In this document: one piece after another, positions 21,917-28,023 of the stretch | How the letters are laid out: every line of letters begins with the position of its first letter | Position numbering within the stretch: the stretch's first letter is position 1 | From: CAYLSV01 sp964386435 | Lineage (GTDB): Bacteria; Planctomycetota; Phycisphaerae; Tepidisphaerales; Tepidisphaeraceae | Assembly: GCA_964386435.1 (NCBI GenBank) | Contig: CAYLSV010000044.1 | Location: 1-28,023, forward strand | Direction: 5' to 3' | Length of the DNA stretch: 28,023 bases | The notes under the pieces: generated by a model | Seen by the model: only the letters and a program-made list of their open reading frames with translations | What the model was told of the DNA's origin: nothing | Databases searched by the model: none | Program-made: the position numbers and the translations under genes

Positions 21917-22038
21917 ACTTCTTGTTCTCCGTCAAACCGCCCCAGTTCTGCACGGGTTGTGCACAAGATTCGCTTGGTTCGACCGGCCTACCGTCGGTTG
22001 AGGCGGCGGATCGGCGTCTTTTGGGCTGTGAAATCATC

Positions 22039-22995
22039 ATGAATGCGACCAAACGAGTGCTGGTGACGGGTGCCGCGGGCTTCATCGGGTCCAACTTGGC
22101 CCGCCGATTGGCGGCCGACGGACACGATGTCGTGGCGGCCGACAACTTCTTGTCGGCCGATTGGGCGAACCTCGCCGACTTCGCCGGCGACGTGCTGACG
22201 CTGCCCCAGCGGGGCGACATCGGGCCGATCCGGGAGCTGGGGCCGTTCGACGTCATCTTCCATCAGGCGAGCATCACCGGCGTCATCGACACCAGCACCG
22301 GCGCGAGCGTGGCGGCCGATGGCGGGTTTCAGCAGCAGATGCTGGTGAACAACGTCGAGGTGTTCCGCGAGCTGCTCGACCACGCCGTGGCGACGAACGC
22401 GCGCATGGTATGGGCGAGCAGCTGCAGCGTCTACGGCCGCGGGCCGGTGCCGATGAAGGAGGCGCACGCGCACGACCCGCTGAACGTCTACGCCTTCAGC
22501 AAGGTGTTGATGGAGCGGATGGCGAGCCGGTATGCCGAGCGGCTGGCCCACCCGATCGTCGGGCTGCGGTACAGCAACGTGTACGGGCCGGGTGAGGCCC
22601 ACAAGGGCAAGCTCGCCAGCATGATCCGGCAGCTCGCGGTGCAGATGAGTGCCGGCAAACGGCCGCGGATCTTCACCGACGGCAGCCAGCGGCGGGACAT
22701 GGTTTACATCGACGACGTGGTGCAGGCGAACCTCAAGGCAGCCGAGGCGACCGAGGGCGGCAACTTCAACGCCGGCGCCGGGCAATCGTGGAGCTTCAAC
22801 GAGATGGTGGCTGGGCTGAACCGGGTGCTGGGGACGAGTTTGGAGCCGGATTACTTCGAGAACCCGTACGGCTTCACGCAGGATTGGACGGAAACGGATC
22901 TGACCGAGGCGAAGCGGGTGCTGGGGTATGAGCCCGAGTTCGATCTGGACCGCGGGCTGACCGCGTACCACGCGAGCGGGAAGCTGGTGGATTGA
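22039..22995 (+). CDS. NAD-dependent sugar epimerase, HldD (ADP-heptose 6-epimerase)-like
   Basis: The 318-residue extended SDR has the GAAGFIG cofactor motif at 11-17, Ser128-130 in WASSCSVYG, and the catalytic Tyr151-x-x-x-Lys155 in NVYAFSK. The segment LRYSNVYGPGEAHKGKLASMIRQLAVQ resembles E. coli HldD more than UDP-glucose 4-epimerase. HldD converts ADP-D-glycero- to ADP-L-glycero-D-manno-heptose for LPS core. Sequence alone does not prove ADP-heptose as the substrate, and no heptose kinase or transferase gene is near. The ATG at 22039 is chosen because the Rossmann strand (KRVLVTGAAG) begins right after it; the upstream in-frame extension is unlike protein. It has no evident ribosome site. 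Confidence 0.8.
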   Translation: MNATKRVLVTGAAGFIGSNLARRLAADGHDVVAADNFLSADWANLADFAGDVLTLPQRGDIGPIRELGPFDVIFHQASITGVIDTSTGASVAADGGFQQQMLVNNVEVFRELLDHAVATNARMVWASSCSVYGRGPVPMKEAHAHDPLNVYAFSKVLMERMASRYAERLAHPIVGLRYSNVYGPGEAHKGKLASMIRQLAVQMSAGKRPRIFTDGSQRRDMVYIDDVVQANLKAAEATEGGNFNAGAGQSWSFNEMVAGLNRVLGTSLEPDYFENPYGFTQDWTETDLTEAKRVLGYEPEFDLDRGLTAYHASGKLVD

Positions 22996-23017
22996 GTGAG
23001 GGCATCGGGTTTGGGAA

Positions 23018-23125
23018 GTAGCTGCGGCCCGACGGGCCGCAGTGACAACGCTCGAGGAATCGCCACGGTTGCATGAACATCCGTGTGTCGAACGCTCACA
23101 CTGCGGCCCGTCGGGCCGCAGCTAC
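23018..23125. repeat. REP/BIME-like doublet 1 (GTAG-headed palindromes, heads outward)
   Basis: The left arm at 23018-23044 is GTAG followed by a nine-base-pair hairpin (CTGCGGCCC, GAC loop, GGGCCGCAG) and TG. The right arm at 23099-23125 is its exact 27-base reverse complement, including the loop. A 54-base spacer separates them. A GTAG head on a GC-rich hairpin is characteristic of REP sequences mobilised by RAYT transposases. It lies between the epimerase stop and dnaK. No RAYT gene is in the window. Confidence 0.75.
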
Positions 23126-23203
23126 TGCCGGTGGTGAACGCGACCGCTCATCTGCCCATCCGGCAGGGGCTGGATGTCCGCTGTCAAACTGACATCGCCG
23201 ACC

Positions 23204-23227
23204 GGCGTTTCCGCCGCACAAACGGCG
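23204..23227 (+). promoter_or_regulatory. Two overlapping, mutually exclusive small hairpins upstream of dnaK
   Basis: GGCG-TTTC-CGCC (23204-23215) and CGCCG-CACAAA-CGGCG (23212-23227) share their CGCC. They lie about 105 bases before the dnaK ATG. No CIRCE (TTAGCACTC-N9-GAGTGCTAA) or clear heat-shock promoter is seen in 22996-23331. Confidence 0.2.
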
Positions 23228-23331
23228 AAAAGCAGCGGCACACCATTTGTTCTAGTCGTCGTGCGGCCGCTCGCGGTTGCCACCAAACTAATCAACGCTT
23301 TTCAACAACTTAGCATCAGGAGCTTATCCAC

Positions 23332-25272
23332 ATGGGCAAGATCATTGGCATTGACCTCGGCACGACCAACAGCGTCGTGGCCGTCATGGAGGGCGAAAGC
23401 CCCAAGGTCCTCATCAACGGCAACGGCAGCCGCATCACCCCCAGCGTCGTCGCCTTCACCGACAAGGGCGAGCGGCTGATCGGCCAAACGGCCAAGCACC
23501 AGCAGGTGACCAACCCCGAGAACACGATCTTCAGCGTCAAGCGGTTCATGGGCCGCCGGCACAATGAGGTTGAATCCGAAGAAAAAACGGTCCCGTACAA
23601 GCTCATCGGCGGCGGCGATGATTACGTGAAGGTGCAGGTCCGCGACAAGGAGTACACGCCCGAACAGCTCAGCGCGTTCATCCTGCAGGACCTGAAGAAG
23701 ACGGCCGAAGACTACCTCGGCGAGAAGGTCGAGGAGGCAATCATCACGGTGCCGGCGTACTTCAACGACGCCCAGCGGCAGGCGACCAAAAACGCCGGTG
23801 AGATCGCCGGCCTCAAGGTCATGCGGGTGCTGCCCGAGCCGACCGCCGCGGCCGTCGCCTACGGCATTGACCGCAAGAAGGACGAAAAAGTCCTCGTCTT
23901 CGACCTCGGCGGCGGCACGTTCGACGTCAGCGTCCTGGAGACCTCCAACGACGACGGCGAGCAAGTTTTTAGCGTCGAATCGATCAGCGGCGACACCCAC
24001 CTCGGCGGCGACGACTTCGACGAAGCTCTCATCGACTACATCGCCGAGGAGTTCCGCAAGAAGGAAGGCATCGACCTCCGCAAGGACCCGATGGCCCTCC
24101 AGCGGCTCAAGGAGGCGGCCGAGAAGGCGAAGATCGAGCTGTCGGGCAACATGGAGACGAACGTCAACCTGCCGTTCATCACCGCCGACCAGAGCGGCCC
24201 GAAGCACTTGAACCTGACGCTCACCCGCAGCAAGTTCGAGCAGCTCGTCGACCCGCTGATCGAGCGGCTCAAGAAGCCGGTGCTCGACGCCCTCAAGGAC
24301 GCCGGCCTGTCGGCGAGCGAGATCGATGAAGTCCTGCTCGTCGGCGGCTCGACCCGCATCCCCAAGGTGCAGGAGACGGTCAAGGGCATTTTCGGCAAGG
24401 AGCCCAACAAGAGCGTCAACCCCGATGAGGTCGTCGCCATGGGCGCGGCCATCCAGGGCGGCATCGCCAAGGGCGACGTCAAGGACATCCTCGTCCTCGA
24501 CGCAACTCCGCTCTCCCTCGGTGTCGAGACGCTCGGCGGCGTGATGACCAAGCTGATCGAGCGCAACACCACCATCCCGACCGAGAAGAAGGAAACCTTC
24601 AGCACCGCCAGCGACAACCAGCCGGCCGTAACGATCAACGTCCTGCAGGGCGAGCGGGAGTTCGCCAAGGACAACCGCTTGCTCGGCACGTTCAACCTCA
24701 CCGATTTGCCGCCCGCGCCCCGTGGCGTGCCGCAGATCGAGGTGACGTTCAAGATCGACGTCAACGGCATCCTAAACGTGACGGCCAAGGACCTCGGCAC
24801 GCAGAAGGAAGCCAACATCGAGGTCAAGGGTTCGGGCGGTTTGTCCGACGACGAGATCGAGAAGATGCGCACCGAAGCCGAGGCCCACGCCGAGGATGAC
24901 AAGAAAAAGCGCGAGCTCGTCGACGCCAAGAACCAGGCCGACGCCGCGATCTTCGGGGCCGAAAAGCTCCTCAACGGCGAGAACGCCGAGAAGATCCCCG
25001 GCGACGTCCGCGGCGAGATCGAGAACGCCGTCAGCAGTCTGAAGACGGCCAAGGAAGGCGACGACCTCGACGCCATCAAGCGGAACATGGAGACGCTCCA
25101 GAACGCCCAGATGAAGGCCGGCGAGGCGATGTACGGCAATCCCAGCCAAGCTGCCGCCGACGCCGGCGCCGACCCCACCGCCAACCGCGCCGGCGGCCCC
25201 GAATCCACCGGCGACCGCACCAAAGCCACCGACGACGACGTCGTCGACGCCGAGTACGAGGTGAAGGAGTAA
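23332..25272 (+). CDS. dnaK: Molecular chaperone DnaK (Hsp70)
   Basis: This is a complete 646-residue Hsp70. The ATPase domain has IGIDLGTTNS at 4-13, the EEAIITVPAYFNDAQRQATKNA segment near residue 140, VFDLGGGTFDVSVLE near residue 190, and VLLVGGSTRIPKVQ near residue 337. The linker and substrate-binding domain include DVTPLSLG-like ILVLDATPLSLGVETLGG (about 388) and the helical lid, ending DDDVVDAEYEVKE. It acts with DnaJ and GrpE, neither of which is in the window. The ribosome site CAGGAGC lies about nine bases before the ATG. It stands alone between two REP-like regions and has a strong terminator downstream. Confidence 0.99.
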   Translation: MGKIIGIDLGTTNSVVAVMEGESPKVLINGNGSRITPSVVAFTDKGERLIGQTAKHQQVTNPENTIFSVKRFMGRRHNEVESEEKTVPYKLIGGGDDYVKVQVRDKEYTPEQLSAFILQDLKKTAEDYLGEKVEEAIITVPAYFNDAQRQATKNAGEIAGLKVMRVLPEPTAAAVAYGIDRKKDEKVLVFDLGGGTFDVSVLETSNDDGEQVFSVESISGDTHLGGDDFDEALIDYIAEEFRKKEGIDLRKDPMALQRLKEAAEKAKIELSGNMETNVNLPFITADQSGPKHLNLTLTRSKFEQLVDPLIERLKKPVLDALKDAGLSASEIDEVLLVGGSTRIPKVQETVKGIFGKEPNKSVNPDEVVAMGAAIQGGIAKGDVKDILVLDATPLSLGVETLGGVMTKLIERNTTIPTEKKETFSTASDNQPAVTINVLQGEREFAKDNRLLGTFNLTDLPPAPRGVPQIEVTFKIDVNGILNVTAKDLGTQKEANIEVKGSGGLSDDEIEKMRTEAEAHAEDDKKKRELVDAKNQADAAIFGAEKLLNGENAEKIPGDVRGEIENAVSSLKTAKEGDDLDAIKRNMETLQNAQMKAGEAMYGNPSQAAADAGADPTANRAGGPESTGDRTKATDDDVVDAEYEVKE

Positions 25273-25294
25273 CCTTCCCGTGTCAACCTTCGGT

Positions 25295-25334
25295 GAACCG
25301 CCCGCGCCGACTCCTGGCGCGGGCGGTTCTCGTT
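25295..25334 (+). terminator. Rho-independent terminator of dnaK
   Basis: A 14-base-pair perfect stem (25295-25308 with 25316-25329) around GACTCCT, beginning GAACCGCCCG and ending GGGCGGTTC, lies 23 bases after the dnaK stop. It is followed by TCGTT, a short and interrupted U-tract. Its symmetry may also serve transcripts from the other strand. Confidence 0.8.
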
Positions 25335-25340
25335 CATGAC

Positions 25341-25433
25341 CCGGACCTGCGGCACGTGGTGCCGCGGCTACCCCAGTCGAGCTGGTGACACTTTCGATCA
25401 CGGTAGCCGCAGCACCACGTGCTGCAGGTCCGG
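25341..25433. repeat. REP/BIME-like doublet 2, heads inward, with compensatory change
   Basis: The left arm (25341-25372) and right arm (25402-25433) are 32-base reverse complements differing at two positions. Read from its GGTAG end, each arm contains a hairpin (GCGGCAC or GCAGCAC, CAC loop, then GTGCCGC or GTGCTGC). The two differences replace one G-C pair by A-T, so both hairpins remain intact. GTAG lies at the inner ends here, opposite to the doublets at 23018 and 26376. Confidence 0.75.
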
Positions 25434-25456
25434 ATACGACGACCTTCGAGCCTAAC

Positions 25457-25486
25457 CTCGACCTGCGACACGTGGCGTCACAGGTT
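25457..25486. repeat. Degenerate REP-like half copy
   Basis: This stretch resembles the left arm of the preceding doublet (ACCTGCGACACGTGG against ACCTGCGGCACGTGG), but its GTAG end has diverged. A hairpin remains: ACCTG-GAC pairing with GTC-CAGGT around one mismatch. It ends eight bases before the stop of the lipoprotein gene on the other strand. Confidence 0.55.
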
Positions 25487-25493
25487 CGGAGTT

Positions 25494-26279
25494 TCAGCGG
25501 GCGCTTGCCGCCTGCGTCGGGGCGAAGCGTTGGAGGACGCCGCCCCACATCAGTTCCAGCTCGTCGACCAGTTCGCCGAACGCTTCGCGTTCGACGCGGC
25601 GGCGGGTTTCGTCGGCGGCGTTTTCGTCGGTCCAGGCGTTGGCGAGTTGGTCGTCCTCGGCCGTGGCTTCGGCGCTGCCGTAGATGAAGCCGGTGCGGGT
25701 GTCGATCAGCAAGGCGCTGGCGGTCGTCGTCACGCTCACCACCTTGTTCGGCGACAGGCCCAGCGAGATGACCGTCAGCGGCTTGGCCTTGTCGTCGTTG
25801 GTGAACTGCGTGTCCAGCGTGTACAGCAGCAGCATGTCGGCCTGCAGCTCGGCGGCCGCGCGCCGCAGGTCCTCGACGCCGCCGAACCGTGTCGGCAACT
25901 GCAGCCGGCCGATCGGAGCGATGCCGGCAAGTTGGGGCAGGGCGTTGAGCCGTTCGTACTGCTCGGGCGTCTCGATGTCGCGGGTGGTCACGACGCTGAA
26001 CGCGCCGCTGCCGTAGCCGCGGGCGGTTTGAGAGCGGTAGCCGCTTTGTTGCACGCGGACCACGGCGACGCCGGTCGGGAACTCGGCGGTCGGCTGCCGG
26101 TCGAACGCCTCCCGCACGCCGGTGCCGGTGGTGGCCAGATCCCGCTGAAGCTCGGCCGAGTCGGCGTTGCGAACCAGCCGGTTCACCGGCACCCCACCCC
26201 CGGGCGGCACGTATCGGGCACAACCGCCGACGAAGAGGGCAGCCGCAGCCGCACACGCGATGAGGTGTCGTGGTGACAT
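25494..26279 (-). CDS. Lipoprotein of unknown function
   Basis: The ATG at 26279 gives 261 residues with a lipoprotein signal: a short basic start, a hydrophobic stretch and the lipobox VGGC at 17-20, so Cys20 would be acylated. The in-frame extension to 26453 would run through a REP-like repeat and is rejected. The mature part has FPTGVAVVRVQQSGY, DLRRAAAELQADMLLLYTLDTQF (around residue 135), and LIDTRTGFIYGSAEATAED near residue 195. This alpha/beta pattern loosely recalls TolB/CsgG-type periplasmic proteins, but I would not assign it. It lies downstream of the symporter, with a REP-like doublet between, so co-transcription is uncertain. Confidence 0.75.
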   Translation of the reverse strand: MSPRHLIACAAAAALFVGGCARYVPPGGGVPVNRLVRNADSAELQRDLATTGTGVREAFDRQPTAEFPTGVAVVRVQQSGYRSQTARGYGSGAFSVVTTRDIETPEQYERLNALPQLAGIAPIGRLQLPTRFGGVEDLRRAAAELQADMLLLYTLDTQFTNDDKAKPLTVISLGLSPNKVVSVTTTASALLIDTRTGFIYGSAEATAEDDQLANAWTDENAADETRRRVEREAFGELVDELELMWGGVLQRFAPTQAASAR

Positions 26280-26375
26280 CGCCGCATTGGACGCTGCGTC
26301 GGCGGCCGGGTTGAGCCCAAACCCGGTTTGAAATGCGCGTTTCACCTGCCCGCCCGTTGGTGTCGGAATCGGTGA

Positions 26376-26479
26376 GGTAGCTGCGGCCCCGCCGGGCCGC
26401 AGTGGCGATGACCGGCGACCAATCAAGCTAGGATGTTCAGTCGACGCACACACTGCGGCCCGGCGGGGCCGCAGCTACC
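26376..26479. repeat. REP/BIME-like doublet 3 (heads outward)
   Basis: The left arm (26376-26404) is GGTAG plus a hairpin CTGCGGCCC, loop CGCC, GGGCCGCAG and TG. The right arm (26451-26479) is its exact 29-base reverse complement. The stems are identical to doublet 1 (23018) but the loops differ (GAC there, CGCC here). The right arm ends four bases before the symporter stop, so it may act as a terminator for that gene. Confidence 0.75.
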
Positions 26480-26483
26480 TTTG

Positions 26484-27962
26484 TCATTGCAGGCGTTCGG
26501 CGGGCGTGTTTCGCCGTAGCGCCCAGCCGAGGGCGGCGAGCACCGCCATTGCGACAAGGCACAGCGCGACGACGGCGGGCAACCCGATCGCCGCGATGGT
26601 CAGCGGGAAGCCGGCGACGGTCAGCAGGCCGCCGCCGATGAACAGGGCGGTCAGCGGGGCTGCGGCGGCGTACTCCTCGGCGGCGCCGGTTTCCAGGTCC
26701 GGGTCGACGATGCGCAGCAGCAGCATGCCCTGGGCGGTGGTGGCCGTGCTCATGCCGTAGTTGATCAGGCCCAGCTCGAACCAATGCTCCCGCGGCAGCA
26801 GCCAGCGGCCGATGACGAGCAAGCAGAACACGGCCCACGCGCTGCCGAGGATCAACAGAATGGCCGAAGGCCAGAAGTACGCCGCGACCGCCTCGACCTG
26901 CAGCGTGGCGAGGGCGGCGACGATCAGGAACTCGATGGCCACGCCCATGATCCGCTGCACGCTCGCGGCGTCGATCAAATCGGCCACGCCCAGCAGCGTC
27001 ATGCCCCGCCGCACGATCCAGCCGCCGAGCAGGGCGAACAGGAACAGCGGCACGTTGCCCATGAACTCGACGAAGTCGCCCTTCACGTCCGGATCATCCG
27101 GCGGCAACACGGCTGCGGCGGCGGCCTCGAACGACTGCTTGAACAGGTAGCCGATGCCAAGGGCGAGGGCCATCAGCAGCACCTGGAACACCAGCGGGTC
27201 GATGACGGTCCGGCCGACGCGGGCCATGGCCGCCGGCTCAGGGTTGGTGCGGGCTTCGAGGCCGCTGACCTTGGGCACGACGAGGTCGCGCCGGCCGCCG
27301 CGCGTCCAGCCGCGACGGACGCCGAGGTTGACGAGGATCACGCCGCTGATCGTGCCGTAGAGCAGGCCGTAGGTGGCGAAGAGCAGGCCGAGGTCCTGGC
27401 CGACGGGGAAGTCGAGGGTTCGGTCGAAGACTTCGCCCATCGACGCGGCGGTGCCGTGGCCGCCGGCGAAGCCGACCTCGATGAGCTGCCCGAAGCTCGC
27501 CGGCACCTCGCTTGGCAAAAGTCCCGTCGGCCGCAGGATCAAGAGCACCGCCAGCAGACCGATCGTCACCTGCCCGAGGATGATGAGCCACGCCACCACG
27601 CCCTGCCGGGCCGCCCCGCGTGCCGCCTGCCCCAGCGGCCGGCCCGGCCGCTCCAAGAGCAGCCCGGCGAACACCACGGCGATCAAAAACCCCGGCCAAT
27701 TTCGCAGCGCGTTGAACGCCCCGGCCAGCGCCAACTGCAACCCGCCGGCGTCGTCGCCGAAGACAATGTCCTTCTTGACGTACTCGAACTCGCCCGGCCC
27801 GGTCCGCAGCACCAGCTGCATCAGCCCCAGCGCCAGCAGCCCGCCGACCACGCTCGCCGGCACGTACAGCCACATCAGCGGCCGCAGCGTCGCCCGCAGC
27901 ACGAATCCCACGAGCAGCGCCCCGGCGGCGAGAAAGATGGCGAAGTAAAACTCGTCGGGCAT
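26484..27962 (-). CDS. Sodium:glutamate symporter family (GltS-like) membrane protein
   Basis: The 492-residue protein has about ten hydrophobic segments and the GltS (PF03616) signature GFAGGHGTAASMGEVFD near residue 168, a re-entrant-loop motif conserved in this family. A second motif-like stretch, ELGLINYGMSTATTAQGM, lies near residue 400, consistent with the inverted repeat of the fold. GltS imports glutamate with Na+. Here the protein is longer than E. coli GltS (401), with inserts such as FEYVKKDIVFGDD near residue 60. Specificity for glutamate is therefore inferred from family only. The start ATG at 27962 lies 61 bases from the window edge, with no clear ribosome site. Confidence 0.85.
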   Translation of the reverse strand: MPDEFYFAIFLAAGALLVGFVLRATLRPLMWLYVPASVVGGLLALGLMQLVLRTGPGEFEYVKKDIVFGDDAGGLQLALAGAFNALRNWPGFLIAVVFAGLLLERPGRPLGQAARGAARQGVVAWLIILGQVTIGLLAVLLILRPTGLLPSEVPASFGQLIEVGFAGGHGTAASMGEVFDRTLDFPVGQDLGLLFATYGLLYGTISGVILVNLGVRRGWTRGGRRDLVVPKVSGLEARTNPEPAAMARVGRTVIDPLVFQVLLMALALGIGYLFKQSFEAAAAAVLPPDDPDVKGDFVEFMGNVPLFLFALLGGWIVRRGMTLLGVADLIDAASVQRIMGVAIEFLIVAALATLQVEAVAAYFWPSAILLILGSAWAVFCLLVIGRWLLPREHWFELGLINYGMSTATTAQGMLLLRIVDPDLETGAAEEYAAAAPLTALFIGGGLLTVAGFPLTIAAIGLPAVVALCLVAMAVLAALGWALRRNTPAERLQ

Positions 27963-28023
27963 GATGGTCGAGAGGGTTCAACACGGAGCCGCGCCCGTGA
28001 GGAAGCGGAGCCGGCGCAGCCGG

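Noticed and set aside
23290..23331. Possible CIRCE element before dnaK (TTAGCATCAGGAGC)
   Set aside because: Only the first few bases resemble TTAGCACTC, and there is no inverted partner with the nine-base spacer.
24036..25355. 439-codon minus-strand open frame opposite dnaK
   Set aside because: Long open frames antisense to dnaK are a known artefact of Hsp70 codon pattern; the translation is low in complexity and Ser/Arg rich.
26280..26453. N-terminal extension of the lipoprotein
   Set aside because: The extension reads through a REP-like palindrome, and the lipobox is correctly placed only from the ATG at 26279.

Overview
The window is a GC-rich piece of a draft bacterial genome; a 13-base run of N at 14293-14305 marks a scaffold join. 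A short secreted protein with a textbook PEP-CTERM tail, GspF-type assembly genes, a large Asp-box exo-protein and a cluster of FAD oxidoreductase, heparinase-like lyase and enolase-superfamily genes together suggest a Planctomycetota member, perhaps Phycisphaerae-like. This is inferred from gene content only; there is no rRNA or other marker gene.

Layout. 1-211: probable 3' end of an unidentified gene, then hairpins. 212-1336 (-): XylR/AraC-like sugar regulator, divergent from a PEP-CTERM protein (1483-2205). 2298-9314 (+): tight four-gene run of Asp-box secreted protein, FAD oxidoreductase with a C-terminal jelly-roll-like segment, heparinase II/III-like lyase and SDR dehydrogenase. Facing it is a mannonate-dehydratase/RspA-like enzyme (9316-10566, -). 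With the regulator this reads as a polysaccharide/uronate utilisation locus. The dehydratase is the last cistron of a minus-strand chain of overlapping genes (9316-14161) that encodes two GspF-type membrane proteins and three tiny pseudopilin-like proteins. After the N gap come a phytanoyl-CoA dioxygenase-like protein (-) and, divergently, a plus-strand series: secreted helical protein, RtcB RNA ligase, SpoVR, 6-phosphogluconolactonase and a PmtA-like methyltransferase. A structured 557-base gap precedes an HldD-like epimerase, followed by DnaK, a lipoprotein (-) and a GltS-like glutamate:sodium symporter (-).

Two cross-cutting patterns stand out. First, several genes have no Shine-Dalgarno but a -10-like hexamer ending five or six bases before the ATG (xylR-like, lyase, SDR, PhyH-like, SpoVR, perhaps others), while others have strong purine-rich ribosome sites (PEP-CTERM, Asp-box, RtcB, DnaK). 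This suggests mixed leaderless and leadered translation. Second, three intergenic regions near dnaK carry paired palindromes beginning with GTAG, which look like REP/BIME elements. Within two pairs the arms are exact reverse complements including the loops, and the third pair differs by a compensatory base-pair change.

Most of the window is ordinary metabolism and housekeeping. The least explained parts are the pseudopilin/GspF cassette joined to a sugar-acid dehydratase, the 21482-22038 intergenic region, the REP-like doublets and the leaderless-promoter signature. No CRISPR array, transposase, tRNA or rRNA was recognised.
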